DNA of 64,000 bases from NCBI RefSeq assembly GCF_000760115.1, contig NZ_JNAS01000002.1:248001-312000 (forward strand). Reading direction: 5' to 3'. Position 1 is the first letter of the stretch. Each line of letters begins with the position of its first letter. This DNA comes from Prochlorococcus marinus str. SB (GTDB lineage: Bacteria; Cyanobacteriota; Cyanobacteriia; PCC-6307; Cyanobiaceae). Positions 41,595 to 49,879 of the stretch are shown in pieces. A program made the position numbers and the translations under genes. A model generated the notes under the pieces. That model made no database searches. It worked only from the letters and a program-made list of their open reading frames with translations, and was not told the origin of the DNA.

Positions 41595-42023
41595 TCATAT
41601 TTGATATATTTTTTCTTTTTGTCGACTTTTTTTCAATTCGCCGCGTTTTTTCTTAACCTCAACTCTTTTCTTTTGTGATGCTTTAGTAGGTTGTGTAGAT
41701 TTTCTCAATTTAAATGGTTTATTTAAAGCATTTTTTATGATTGAACTAAATTTCATTAAAGCTAGCTGCCTATTTAATAATTGATTTCTGTGTTCTTGAA
41801 CCGCTAAACGCAAGCTATTATTTACTAATTTGTTTTTCAAGTTTCTTTTAAGAATTTCTTTCTGATAATCATTTAATACTTTGGAATCTTCTAAATCAAA
41901 AATAATCTCTACTCTGCTTTCAATTTTATTTACATTTTGCCCTCCAGGACCGGAGGATCTGGAAAATCGCCATTTAATTTCGTTGGATGGGATTACTAAT
42001 GTTTTAGTAATTTTTAAATCCAT
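41595..42023 (-). CDS. arfB: ArfB-type peptidyl-tRNA hydrolase (release factor-like)
   Basis: ArfB rescues ribosomes stalled on broken mRNA. The 142-residue protein has the class I release factor GGQ motif in RFSRSSGPGGQNVNKIESRVE, and the basic tail (KASQKKRVEVKKKRGELKKSRQKEK) that enters the empty mRNA channel. It lacks the codon-recognition domains of RF1/RF2, as ArfB should. Confidence 0.9.
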   Translation of the reverse strand: MDLKITKTLVIPSNEIKWRFSRSSGPGGQNVNKIESRVEIIFDLEDSKVLNDYQKEILKRNLKNKLVNNSLRLAVQEHRNQLLNRQLALMKFSSIIKNALNKPFKLRKSTQPTKASQKKRVEVKKKRGELKKSRQKEKIYQI

Positions 42024-42094
42024 TTTTAGTTTTTTTTGATTTAAATTTTTAGAAGCATCTCCTTAATACTTTAAAACATACCTTAAAATTTGAT

Positions 42095-42147
42095 CGGTAA
42101 ATACTGGGCGGTTATGTTATGTAAACCGAAATTCGGTGTATTTGCCG
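42095..42147. ncRNA. nested inverted repeats, possible small RNA or regulatory stem
   Basis: CGGTAAATAC at 42095 and GTATTTGCCG at 42138 pair (one G-U) around a hairpin ACCGAA-A-TTCGGT at 42125-42137. This lies in the gap between divergent arfB and the next gene. No known RNA family matches, so this is only a structural observation. Confidence 0.25.
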
Positions 42148-42227
42148 TATCAATATCTTCGGTATTTATCCTTTCATATTTCAAAGAATTATCAGATATT
42201 TAATTTGTACTAATTCAAAGGTCACCT

Positions 42228-42464
42228 ATGTATTCAATGTTTGATCTTCTTTTTGAAACACCTTCATATCGCCCTGTATATGTTATTTCCGATAGTGAAA
42301 TGAAGGAGTTAAAGAAAAACCAACATCAAGAAGAGCTTGATGAAATTACAACACAAAAAGTAAGACTTGAAGATGCTTTTAAAGCTCAACTAAAACATCT
42401 TGAAGAGAGAGAAAAAGAAGTAAAAAAAGAACTTAAAGTACTCTCAGCCTCAAAAGATAAATAA
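42228..42464 (+). CDS. hypothetical coiled-coil protein
   Basis: A 78-residue protein. The N-terminus is hydrophobic/aromatic (MYSMFDLLFETPSYRPVYVISD); from residue 25 it is a charged coiled coil (EMKELKKNQHQEELDEI and on). A terminator follows at 42492. Unknown family. Confidence 0.6.
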   Translation: MYSMFDLLFETPSYRPVYVISDSEMKELKKNQHQEELDEITTQKVRLEDAFKAQLKHLEEREKEVKKELKVLSASKDK

Positions 42465-42491
42465 TTTCTTTTTAGAGAAATTACTTATTTC

Positions 42492-42517
42492 AAAGACGGT
42501 TAAAAACCGTCTTTTTT
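42492..42517 (+). terminator. rho-independent terminator
   Basis: AAAGACGGTT/AACCGTCTTT stem with a short A loop and T run, just after the coiled-coil gene. Confidence 0.88.
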
Positions 42518-42583
42518 AATTCTTATAGTTTTAAGGGATATATTAAATCCACAGATTTTAAAAATATTTTCCATAATTAAAAA

Positions 42584-42688
42584 ATGAATAATAACAAAGA
42601 AAAAATAAGAATGTTCTTACCCTTTAGTTGGGTAATCTGTGCAGCAATATCTTTTGCTTATATAAATTCGCATTTAATAAATACCTAA
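42584..42688 (+). CDS. 34-residue membrane peptide
   Basis: Basic start (NNNKEKIR) and one hydrophobic helix (FLPFSWVICAAISFAYI). It ends 5 bp before the next membrane protein gene, so it is probably in the same transcript. Confidence 0.42.
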   Translation: MNNNKEKIRMFLPFSWVICAAISFAYINSHLINT

Positions 42689-42693
42689 TATAA

Positions 42694-43038
42694 ATGTCTT
42701 ATCCCTCAAGAGACGAAATACTTGCATCTTCAAAAGGGTGGGTAGCATCTTTTTTAAATTTTCTTCCTGGTTTAGGATCGGGTTACTTATATCAAAGAAG
42801 ATGGAAACCCTATTTTTTTACCCTCACTGCTAGTACTGCTTGGTTCGCTTTAGGTATTTTTTTACAAGGTGATTCAGAACCTTCTCAAAATGAACAAATA
42901 ATTGGAATTTCTGGTCTTTTTTTCATATCAATAGTTACAATTATAGAAGCCAACTTGGCCTTCAAAAAAGCAAGTAATAAAACAAAAGCTGAAAAAGAGG
43001 AACCAATATCCTCTAACAAAAAAGGATGGTTTAAATAA
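42694..43038 (+). CDS. hypothetical membrane protein
   Basis: A 114-residue protein with a glycine-rich hydrophobic region (FLNFLPGLGSGYLYQRRWKPYFF), then two further membrane helices and a lysine-rich tail. The FLPGLGSGYLYQ pattern recalls TM2-type or DUF-type small membrane proteins. Not firmly assigned. Confidence 0.6.
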   Translation: MSYPSRDEILASSKGWVASFLNFLPGLGSGYLYQRRWKPYFFTLTASTAWFALGIFLQGDSEPSQNEQIIGISGLFFISIVTIIEANLAFKKASNKTKAEKEEPISSNKKGWFK

Positions 43039-43135
43039 TTCAAAAAATTAGATCAAAAAAATATTTTATTAGTTCTCAGTTTTTTAATTTAAGTAAAATT
43101 ATCATCAAGAATTTTTAAGGTAATTAAAAATTTTT

Positions 43136-43408
43136 TTAGTCATAAAAAAATAAAATTTCCTTTTCTTTGAGACCTTCCCATCCTGAGTCTATTAATAATT
43201 TATTCAATGTTTCTTTATCAAAATGCTTAGAACCCGTTTTTACACATCTATTTCTCATTGATTTTTTAACACCGCTCCTTTGTCTTTTATTCTCCTCATC
43301 CATAATTCTGTTATATAGATCTAGCATTTTTTGAGGTATTGGAGTACCGTCAAGATCCACTCCATTTTGAATAGCAAGATCAACAGCCTGCATTCCCATT
43401 TTCTTCAT
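43136..43408 (-). CDS. hypothetical conserved 90-residue protein
   Basis: A basic protein (RQRSGVKKSMRNRCVKTGSK) with a short C-terminal segment (LNKLLIDSGWEGLKEKEI). It appears picocyanobacteria-specific to me. No fold or function recognised. Confidence 0.5.
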   Translation of the reverse strand: MKKMGMQAVDLAIQNGVDLDGTPIPQKMLDLYNRIMDEENKRQRSGVKKSMRNRCVKTGSKHFDKETLNKLLIDSGWEGLKEKEILFFYD

Positions 43409-43475
43409 ATATTAAAAAAAAGCTGAAACTATAATAAAACAAAACTTATTAATCTAAAGTTCTTTGAATATTAAT

Positions 43476-43925
43476 TTATTGATTTTGAATTTCCTTAAGT
43501 ACCCTAATAGCTTCTTTAATGTGTTCAGGACCATTCAATAAATCTCTAAAAATGTGCCTAACTATCCCTTTGCGATCGATAACATAAGTTACCCTACCAT
43601 CCATAAAGCCTAATACTTTAGGAACTTTAAAAGTTTTCCTAAGAGCGTCATTCGTATCACAAAGTAATGGATATTGTAATTTGTTTTTATTAGCAAATGC
43701 CAAATGACTTGAGGTACTTCCATTACTTACTCCCCAAACTTGTGCACCTAATACTTTAAATAAGTCATATTTATCTCTAAATCCGCAGACTTCTATAGTA
43801 CAACCCGGCGTATCATCTTTTGGATAAAAAAACAAAACAAGGGGATTTTTTAATTCCTTATTTGATCTTTTAACTCCATTTTGATCCAGTAAAGAAAATT
43901 CTGGAATTTTATCTCCAATCTGCAC
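43476..43925 (-). CDS. bcp: thioredoxin-dependent peroxiredoxin (Bcp/PrxQ)
   Basis: The 149-residue protein reduces peroxides with thioredoxin. It shows the active site LFFYPKDDTPGCTIEVCGFRD, where the peroxidatic Cys and a second Cys five residues later form the PrxQ disulfide. YPLLCDTNDALRKTF and YVIDRKGIVRHIF follow. Length is normal. It acts in the cytoplasm. Confidence 0.93.
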   Translation of the reverse strand: MQIGDKIPEFSLLDQNGVKRSNKELKNPLVLFFYPKDDTPGCTIEVCGFRDKYDLFKVLGAQVWGVSNGSTSSHLAFANKNKLQYPLLCDTNDALRKTFKVPKVLGFMDGRVTYVIDRKGIVRHIFRDLLNGPEHIKEAIRVLKEIQNQ

Positions 43926-44089
43926 AATTATTCTTATAAAATTCCATATTAGAGGTTGATATGTTTTTTTTGTGGCCGTAAATTAAATAACTGCTATTAA
44001 AGTCAGTTTTTTTGTTTTAAAAGATACTAAAAAATTATTGCAATAAAGTAGGGTTAATTTATCTAAGGTAAGTTTATTAATTCAATAAT

Positions 44090-44224
44090 ATGGAATTAAT
44101 AATTTATATTTTTTTATTTCTTATTCTTTTTTTGGGAATTATTTTTAACTTAAAAATAACTAATTTTAAAAAAGTTAAAGAAATACGAAACAGAGCTAAA
44201 GATTATTCAAAAAAGAATAATTAA
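44090..44224 (+). CDS. 44-residue membrane peptide
   Basis: One hydrophobic helix (LIIYIFLFLILFLGIIF) and a basic tail (KKVKEIRNRAKDYSKKNN). Typical positive-inside small membrane protein; function unknown. Confidence 0.42.
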   Translation: MELIIYIFLFLILFLGIIFNLKITNFKKVKEIRNRAKDYSKKNN

Positions 44225-44240
44225 ATATCTATTGCTAAGA

Positions 44241-44480
44241 TTAAAATTCAATTTTTTCATTTGGAGTAAATACTGAGCAATATTTTTTTACTAGGTCCTT
44301 AGGCTGACTAGTGGAAGAATTCGTTAATTTTAATTTTAGCTTTTCTATAGCCACATTAGCATTAATCTCACCGAGTCGATATCTTGCACACGTGTCCAAT
44401 ACTTTAAACATTTTCGTAGTAACGGCTTCAGCTGGATAAATTAGAAAAAAAAAGTAAAAAACAACAAATAAGTACTTCAT
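44241..44480 (-). CDS. hypothetical secreted protein
   Basis: A 79-residue protein with a signal peptide (MKYLFVVFYFFFLIYPAEA, cleavage after AEA). The mature part has two cysteines (DTCARY and KKYCSVF) that may form a disulfide in the periplasm. Not recognised. Confidence 0.55.
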   Translation of the reverse strand: MKYLFVVFYFFFLIYPAEAVTTKMFKVLDTCARYRLGEINANVAIEKLKLKLTNSSTSQPKDLVKKYCSVFTPNEKIEF

Positions 44481-44657
44481 TTTTTTAAATAGTAAATATT
44501 AAGCGAATAGTTTTAATAATTTAGAAAAAAATTAATTTAGAAAAAGATTAAAATTTAATAGAATGATCTATTTTGGGTTGAATCTAGGATTTCTATAAAA
44601 TAATAATAAAAGAAATTAAGATAAAATAAGTGATAGGAATAAATAAGCTCGGTGAAA

Positions 44658-44795
44658 ATGAGAAAATTAATAGACAAACATAAAAATCTTATAAATTGGT
44701 ACCAAAAAAAATTCAAATTAAGTGATTATCAATTACTTTGGTTAGTTTTCTTTAAAGGAGTATTAATAACAATAATATTTTTCAAAATTTTTTAA
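44658..44795 (+). CDS. 45-residue membrane-tail protein
   Basis: A polar N-terminal half (LIDKHKNLINWYQKKFKL) and a hydrophobic C-terminal end (LLWLVFFKGVLITIIFF). Probably tail-anchored. Weak evidence because of its length. Confidence 0.4.
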   Translation: MRKLIDKHKNLINWYQKKFKLSDYQLLWLVFFKGVLITIIFFKIF

Positions 44796-44885
44796 TATTA
44801 AAAAAGCTATTCCGTGAATGAAATTTTTATATGATTTGACTATATTTAATAGTAGATTTCCTAATTAGTTAAATAGTTATCAGTT

Positions 44886-45296
44886 ATGAATATTTTTGGC
44901 GTAGGTTTACCTGAAGTTACTGTAATACTTATCTTAGCTCTTTTAATTTTTGGTCCAAAAAAGCTTCCAGAATTAGGAAAACAGCTTGGTAAAACTTTGA
45001 AAAGTCTTAAAAAAGCGTCGAATGAATTTCAAAATGAAATCGACAAAGTTATGAACGAAGAAGATAAAAATGAAACTCCTAAATCTATAGAAAGCAATCA
45101 AACCAATGAAATCGACCAAGTTATGAACGAAGAAGATAAAAATGAAACTCCTAAATCTATAGAAAGCAATCAAACCAATGCAATCGACCAAGTTATGAAC
45201 GAAGAAGATAAAAATGAAACTCCTAAATCTATAGAAAGTAATCAAACCAATGAAATCAATCAAGAAAAAATAGATTCAGAAAAAAGCAAAAAATAA
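44886..45296 (+). CDS. tatA: twin-arginine translocase TatA/E-type subunit with tandem repeats
   Basis: TatA forms the pore for folded proteins. The N-terminus has the single helix and hinge of the family (LPEVTVILILALLIFGPKKLPELGKQLGKTL) followed by the amphipathic helix. From residue 51 the cytoplasmic tail is three copies of a 24-residue unit (MNEEDKNETPKSIESNQTN plus IDQ/IDK), almost the same at DNA level. The repeated acidic tail is unusual for TatA and may vary in copy number between strains. Confidence 0.88.
   Translation: MNIFGVGLPEVTVILILALLIFGPKKLPELGKQLGKTLKSLKKASNEFQNEIDKVMNEEDKNETPKSIESNQTNEIDQVMNEEDKNETPKSIESNQTNAIDQVMNEEDKNETPKSIESNQTNEINQEKIDSEKSKK
45036..45251 (+). repeat. 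72-bp tandem repeat in tatA, three copies
   Basis: Units at 45036-45107, 45108-45179 and 45180-45251 differ at only a few bases. The period is a multiple of 3, so copy-number change keeps the frame. Slipped-strand replication is the likely source. Confidence 0.93.
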
Positions 45297-45300
45297 TATC

Positions 45301-45693
45301 TTGGATAGGCCCATAACCCCCATAGACGAATTTGAAAGAGCATTAGATAAAGCAGCTCTTACTAAAGAAGAATATGAATTGATAGACTACATCCGCTATA
45401 CAAGTGTTTTTACACAACCTAGTCTTATTAAAGATTTAAAAAGGCCATCAAAACCTCCTCTTTTGTCAGTTCTATGTCAAATTTGCAGAAAAATTGGTTC
45501 GGAGATGCCAGATCATTTCAAAAAAGTAATTGAGTGGTCAATTGAAATAAGTGATCACAATACAAAATGGGATGCTCATTTAATTTGCGCAGAAGCATTG
45601 AACATAGACAAAATCCCATTAAGTCCTATTCATGAAACAACTTTATTTGATGTTCTTGTTGTACACAAAGAATTATTTCTTGGATTTGATTAA
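45301..45693 (+). CDS. hypothetical conserved protein
   Basis: A 130-residue soluble protein with RPITPIDEFERALDKAALTKEEYELIDYI and LCQICRKIGSEMPDHFKKVIEWS. It starts at a TTG 4 bp after the tatA stop, so it may be translated with it. Not recognised; it appears conserved in picocyanobacteria. Confidence 0.6.
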   Translation: MDRPITPIDEFERALDKAALTKEEYELIDYIRYTSVFTQPSLIKDLKRPSKPPLLSVLCQICRKIGSEMPDHFKKVIEWSIEISDHNTKWDAHLICAEALNIDKIPLSPIHETTLFDVLVVHKELFLGFD

Positions 45694-45694
45694 A

Positions 45695-46012
45695 TTAATC
45701 ATCTAAGGGCACAGAATCTGTATCTATAACTTCCGAATCATCAAAATTATTTATTTTTTTTTCAATCCAGTTATTTATATAACTAACTAAAGGCAACGAA
45801 CCTCTAAAAATAAAAATAGAGGTAGGCAAAGCGCTTAATAAACCGACTACAGGACTTTTAAAAAGTAATCTACCAGCTTTTATGTTAAATAAAATAATAA
45901 GAGCTGAGGGAACTATAACTTTAACTACTGTTTTGAGCGCCTCAAGCCAACCGACACGATATATCCACCATATTAAAATTATGCCAACTATATAGAGGAA
46001 TAAGTAAGTCAT
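45695..46012 (-). CDS. hypothetical membrane protein
   Basis: A 105-residue protein with N-terminal helices (YLFLYIVGIILIWWIYRVG, then LKTVVKVIVPSALIILFNI) and an acidic tail (DDSEVIDTDSVPLDD). No family recognised. Confidence 0.55.
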   Translation of the reverse strand: MTYLFLYIVGIILIWWIYRVGWLEALKTVVKVIVPSALIILFNIKAGRLLFKSPVVGLLSALPTSIFIFRGSLPLVSYINNWIEKKINNFDDSEVIDTDSVPLDD

Positions 46013-46103
46013 AAAAATAGTATAATGATTATCTATTTATCTTGTTCTTGCTAAGAGAAAGATTTTATAAATTTCTTTAACATCAATCAATCAAATTCTA
46101 GTA

Positions 46104-46319
46104 ATGAGTTTTTCTGAAATAAGAAAATTTTTAATTAAGATGCAATCTGATGAAGAATTAAAAAAGCAGGTTACGACATCCTCTACAGCAGATGATATAG
46201 CCCTAATAGGTCAACGCTTAGGTTATGACTTTTCAGGAGATGATCTCTTAAGATTTAATGGACAAAAAGTTGAAAAAGTTACCGTAAGAAAGGTAGATCA
46301 TCCAGGAGAATACCACTAA
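46104..46319 (+). CDS. Nif11-like leader peptide family protein
   Basis: A 71-residue protein with IRKFLIKMQSDEELKKQV, DDIALIGQRLGYDFSGDDLLRFN, which fits the Nif11 domain. Nif11-type leaders guide peptides to lanthipeptide or other modifying enzymes in Prochlorococcus. Here the part after the domain (EKVTVRKVDHPGEYH) has no cysteine and no double-glycine cut site, so it is probably a stand-alone Nif11 protein rather than a prochlorosin precursor. Confidence 0.72.
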   Translation: MSFSEIRKFLIKMQSDEELKKQVTTSSTADDIALIGQRLGYDFSGDDLLRFNGQKVEKVTVRKVDHPGEYH

Positions 46320-46320
46320 A

Positions 46321-46806
46321 TTAAGACTTAACCCATATTGCAAGCCCTCCGCCCCTGCCTCGAGCACATAACCAATTATCTTTAGTACTAATTCCTACAA
46401 GTGAGAAAAAAGGCATTTTTTTATCTTCTGGTTTTTTTAATTCCTTATTAAATATAGGTAAACTACTAATACTAATTTTCAATTCTTCAAAATAGAAAGC
46501 CAATAAAGGTCTAATCCCTTTTAATTCTGCGCTTCCTATAAAAGTGATATTCAATAATCCGAAATTAATTGAATTTTTTATTTCATAATTTATTTGATCT
46601 TCTTTATTTATGCTTTTCAATTCGAGTCTTGCCGACAAAACTTGGAGAATCGAACTGGGTATATTTTTGATTTCATCTGACTCCTTTCCCCATACATACT
46701 TAAACTTCCATATTCCTAACAATTCCTCATATAATATGCCACTACCATTTTTTTGGGAATTTTTTTCTAATAGTTTGATTTCATTAATATCAGGAAAGTG
46801 TTTCAT
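46321..46806 (-). CDS. fibrillin (PAP) domain protein
   Basis: A 161-residue protein. The end (NWLCARGRGGGLAIWVK) and the start of the barrel (LLGIWKFKYVWG), with a central GSAELKGIRPLLAFYFEELKISI, fit the plastid lipid-associated protein/fibrillin family, which holds lipids or plastoquinone near thylakoids. The ATG at 46806 is used; an upstream TTG would add 8 residues. Confidence 0.7.
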   Translation of the reverse strand: MKHFPDINEIKLLEKNSQKNGSGILYEELLGIWKFKYVWGKESDEIKNIPSSILQVLSARLELKSINKEDQINYEIKNSINFGLLNITFIGSAELKGIRPLLAFYFEELKISISSLPIFNKELKKPEDKKMPFFSLVGISTKDNWLCARGRGGGLAIWVKS

Positions 46807-46979
46807 AATAGATTTTAATCTAAGAATCAAATACTAAGATAACTTCATAAAAAATGTTCTTAGAAAAAAAATCTCTCCAAAAAGATTTCTTTGTTTCAAT
46901 ATATTTCCAAAAAAATAATTTTTTGGCACACATAAGGAACAAGATCTCGTTAATATATTTACATAAAGTTACTAAATCA

Positions 46980-47090
46980 ATGGATTTCATCTCTAAAAGT
47001 CAAGGATACATACCTCTAAAAGCAGTTCCCTACATATTTTTCCTTGCTGTAGTTTTAAGTATTACAACCTCAACTAATACATTTGTCTAA
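46980..47090 (+). CDS. 36-residue membrane peptide
   Basis: A short frame with one hydrophobic helix (AVPYIFFLAVVLSITTS) after a polar start. The open frame extends back to 46854, but that upstream part looks non-coding. Probably a small membrane protein upstream of the oxidoreductase. Confidence 0.4.
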   Translation: MDFISKSQGYIPLKAVPYIFFLAVVLSITTSTNTFV

Positions 47091-47129
47091 AACTCATTAG
47101 TTTTACGAGAAGAGTAAAGTAAATATTTA

Positions 47130-48659
47130 ATGGACAAATACGATGTTGTAATAATAGGAAGTGGTATTGGTGGATTATGCTGTGGTTCAATACTAGCTTT
47201 ATCAGGTAAAACAGTACTTATATGTGAAGCACATACCCAGCCGGGAGGTGTTGCTCACAGTTTCCAAAGAAAAGGTTATACTTTCGAATCAGGTCCTTCA
47301 TTGTGGAGTGGAATAGGTAGATGGCCGACAACTAATCCCCTAGGGCAAATTCTTAAATTACTTGATGAAGAAGTTGAACTATTTCAATACAAAGGTTGGC
47401 AAGTAATTGTCCCAGAAGGCAATTTTAATCTTGATGTGGGGGAAGAACCTTTTAAACAAACTATTAAAACTTTAAGAGGTGAGAAATCTGTTAAAGAATG
47501 GGAATCATTTATTTCAGCAATAAAACCTCTTAGCCAAATAATAAATGAAATACCTTTGCTCTCATTTTCTCCCGAATCAATAAATTTCTTAGATCTAATA
47601 AATTTAACCTCAAGATTTTTACCTAATATCAATCAAATACCAAAATTTAATAAAGGCTTTGGGAATTTAGTTAATAATCATCTAGCGGATCCTTTTCTCA
47701 GAAATTGGGTTGATTTATTGAGCTTTTTGATAAGTGGTATGTCAATGCATGATACAAATACAGCTGCGATGGCTACTTTATTTAATGAATGGTTTGAACC
47801 AAATTCATACCTTGAATACCCCAAAGGAGGCAGTGATTCTATCGTAAAAGCCTTAATTAATGGATTTAAAAAAAATGGAGGAGAATTAATTCTTTCTTCG
47901 AGAGTAAAGACAATTAACTTCAATAAAAATTTAGCCACAGGTATAACTCTTAATAATGGCTCTAGTTATAGTTGTGAATCTGTCGTCACGAATACTGATG
48001 TTTGGAATTTAAAAAAGTTAATTCCAAATGAAATTTCAAAAAAATGGAATACAAAAGTTTTGAACCCTAATAAATGTGATTCTTTTCTTCATATACATCT
48101 AGGTTTTGATGCTGATGGTCTTGAAAATTTGCCAATACATGCGATACATGTTGAAGAGTGGGAAAAAGGTATAACCGCAGAAAGAAATATAGCTGTATTT
48201 TCAATCCCATCTGTTTTAGATAAAAATATGGCCCCTGAAGGAAAACATGTTCTTCATGGATATACTCCCGCAAATGAACCTTGGGAAATTTGGGAAAACC
48301 TAAATCCAAAGGAATTAGAATATAGAAATTTGAAAGAAGAAAGATGTTCAATATTCCTTAATGCAGTGCGAAAATTCATCCCTGATATAGATGAAAGGAT
48401 TGATTTAAAGATGCTAGGAACCCCAATCACTCATAAAAAATTCACCAATACCTATTGCGGTAGTTACGGCCCTGCATTATCTGCAGCAAAGGGTCTTTTC
48501 CCAGGCTGCAAAACTCCAGTGAAAAATTTATTTACTTGCGGTGCAAGTACATTTCCAGGTATTGGAATTCCCGCTGTTTCAGCAAGTGGCGCTTACGCAG
48601 CTGAAAAAATTATTGGTAAAAAAGAATTTAAAACTCTTCTTAAGAAAATAAATTTATGA
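47130..48659 (+). CDS. FAD-dependent oxidoreductase, carotenoid isomerase/desaturase-like
   Basis: A 509-residue protein. VVIIGSGIGGLCCGSILALSGKTVLICEAHTQPGG is the dinucleotide-binding site, followed by the family phrase GGVAHSFQRKGYTFESGPSLW. The C-terminal FAD motif is LFTCGASTFPGIGIPAVSASGAYAAEKI. This is the phytoene desaturase/CrtISO superfamily, which acts on polyene chains at membranes. The substrate here is not certain; a carotene or related isoprenoid is likely. Confidence 0.85.
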   Translation: MDKYDVVIIGSGIGGLCCGSILALSGKTVLICEAHTQPGGVAHSFQRKGYTFESGPSLWSGIGRWPTTNPLGQILKLLDEEVELFQYKGWQVIVPEGNFNLDVGEEPFKQTIKTLRGEKSVKEWESFISAIKPLSQIINEIPLLSFSPESINFLDLINLTSRFLPNINQIPKFNKGFGNLVNNHLADPFLRNWVDLLSFLISGMSMHDTNTAAMATLFNEWFEPNSYLEYPKGGSDSIVKALINGFKKNGGELILSSRVKTINFNKNLATGITLNNGSSYSCESVVTNTDVWNLKKLIPNEISKKWNTKVLNPNKCDSFLHIHLGFDADGLENLPIHAIHVEEWEKGITAERNIAVFSIPSVLDKNMAPEGKHVLHGYTPANEPWEIWENLNPKELEYRNLKEERCSIFLNAVRKFIPDIDERIDLKMLGTPITHKKFTNTYCGSYGPALSAAKGLFPGCKTPVKNLFTCGASTFPGIGIPAVSASGAYAAEKIIGKKEFKTLLKKINL

Positions 48660-48775
48660 ATAAAATTCTTTTTATAAGTCTACTAATACTTAGTTAAGAA
48701 ATAAGAATAAAGAAAGCAAAAACTTTCAATAATGATAATCTTTATCTGAACATAAACTTAACTTATAGCTCTTAT

Positions 48776-48979
48776 ATGTTTTTCTTATCAATTCCTCAAG
48801 CCTGGCATTTAGTTGGCACGTGGTCAGAACAACTTCCAAACGAGTCAAATCTTATAGGAATGGGCCAAACAGAATTAATGATGACTTTACATTCAATATT
48901 CGTTCCTCTCTTACTTGTAATTTCATATTACCTATTCAATAGACTTAATAAAAAAGAATCAAAGAAAATTAAAGGATGA
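48776..48979 (+). CDS. hypothetical small membrane protein
   Basis: A 67-residue protein with a Trp-containing start (IPQAWHLVGTWSEQL) and one helix (HSIFVPLLLVISYYLFNRL) before a basic tail. Not recognised. Confidence 0.5.
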   Translation: MFFLSIPQAWHLVGTWSEQLPNESNLIGMGQTELMMTLHSIFVPLLLVISYYLFNRLNKKESKKIKG

Positions 48980-48991
48980 TCGTTTAAGGGT

Positions 48992-49282
48992 TTATTTAGC
49001 TGAACTTCTTCTAACTACTTTTCTGCCTGTAGAAGTATCAACTCCGCTTGAATCTTTATTTTTTGAATTAGTTTCAACATTATCAACATCACTTTTATCC
49101 ATTTCCGCGCAAATACCTACTACCATGGCAGCTTGCATTTGATCCGGTAAATCTCCAATAGTTAATAAGGCCTTTAAAACTAATTGAAGTCGAGTTTGAC
49201 GATCTATTTCAGGTCTTAGTTTTTTTACAGTATTCCAAAGTTCTTGGGTAACTTCTTTTAAAAGTTCTCGATCTACAGCCAA
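48992..49282 (-). CDS. conserved picocyanobacterial hypothetical protein
   Basis: A 96-residue protein. An N-terminal helical domain (LLKEVTQELWNTVKKLRPEIDRQTRLQLVLKALL) with DLPDQMQAAMVVGICAEMD is followed by a low-complexity charged tail with many Ser/Lys. I recall similar proteins in marine picocyanobacteria but cannot name a function. Confidence 0.65.
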   Translation of the reverse strand: MAVDRELLKEVTQELWNTVKKLRPEIDRQTRLQLVLKALLTIGDLPDQMQAAMVVGICAEMDKSDVDNVETNSKNKDSSGVDTSTGRKVVRRSSAK

Positions 49283-49372
49283 ATTAAATCCTTCTTGTAT
49301 TTCTACTAATCTAACAAAAAATTGGATCTCGTAAAATAATATTCAATAAAAAAATTGTTAGTTAATATTTTT

Positions 49373-49579
49373 CTATCCGAATACAAGTTGCATTTGTTGA
49401 TGCAATTCATTCTTCTCTTGCAAAAGTTTATCTTTTTCAATCTTTTTTAGAGTAAAAGTTCTATAAATTCTTTTTTGAATCTTTATTGGAGTATTTTCAA
49501 ACTTTACATTTTTGCTTATTAGAGAATTCCACTCTTTTGAATCAAAAGGGGCATAAGGAGAAGATGAAATCACTTTCAT
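49373..49579 (-). CDS. hypothetical 68-residue protein under a LexA-like box
   Basis: A soluble basic protein (KIQKRIYRTFTLKKIEKDKLLQEKNEL) with a coiled-coil C-terminus. The palindrome at 49596-49613 lies 17 bp upstream of its ATG and resembles cyanobacterial LexA sites, suggesting an SOS-linked gene. Family unknown. Confidence 0.55.
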   Translation of the reverse strand: MKVISSSPYAPFDSKEWNSLISKNVKFENTPIKIQKRIYRTFTLKKIEKDKLLQEKNELHQQMQLVFG

Positions 49580-49595
49580 ATCTTATTAATACATC

Positions 49596-49613
49596 TGTAC
49601 TAATAATAGTACA
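49596..49613. promoter_or_regulatory. palindrome resembling a LexA box
   Basis: TGTACTA, four bases, then TAGTACA: a perfect 7-bp inverted repeat. Cyanobacterial LexA sites are built from GTAC-type half sites. Another imperfect one lies at 52631-52646. Confidence 0.4.
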
Positions 49614-49719
49614 TATTTACTGTTACGCAACAACTTCGCCGACTTTTCTTAATTTTAAAGTGTCTTTGAGAATAGATTATTTTTTTTTATCTAATTAGTA
49701 AAAATTATAAGTCTGATAA

Positions 49720-49797
49720 ATGAATAAACGTATCATGCGTTACTTATTGATCCCTTTTTTTAGTGTCTTAAGACTTTTCTTGCCTAAAAACCTCTAA
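49720..49797 (+). CDS. 25-residue peptide
   Basis: A very short frame (MNKRIMRYLLIPFFSVLRLF and five more residues) with a basic start and hydrophobic body. It lies in a 300-bp gap; evidence is weak beyond composition. Confidence 0.3.
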   Translation: MNKRIMRYLLIPFFSVLRLFLPKNL

Positions 49798-49879
49798 AAA
49801 TAGTTAATTTGTTGAAATTAACATTGACAAGATATATTTAGTAATCCTTCCTATAAAAAGAATAATAGATTAATTAAAA

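Noticed and set aside
46104-46319. Lanthipeptide (prochlorosin) precursor
   Set aside because: It has the Nif11-type domain, but no Gly-Gly cleavage site and no cysteine in the tail, and no LanM gene is nearby.
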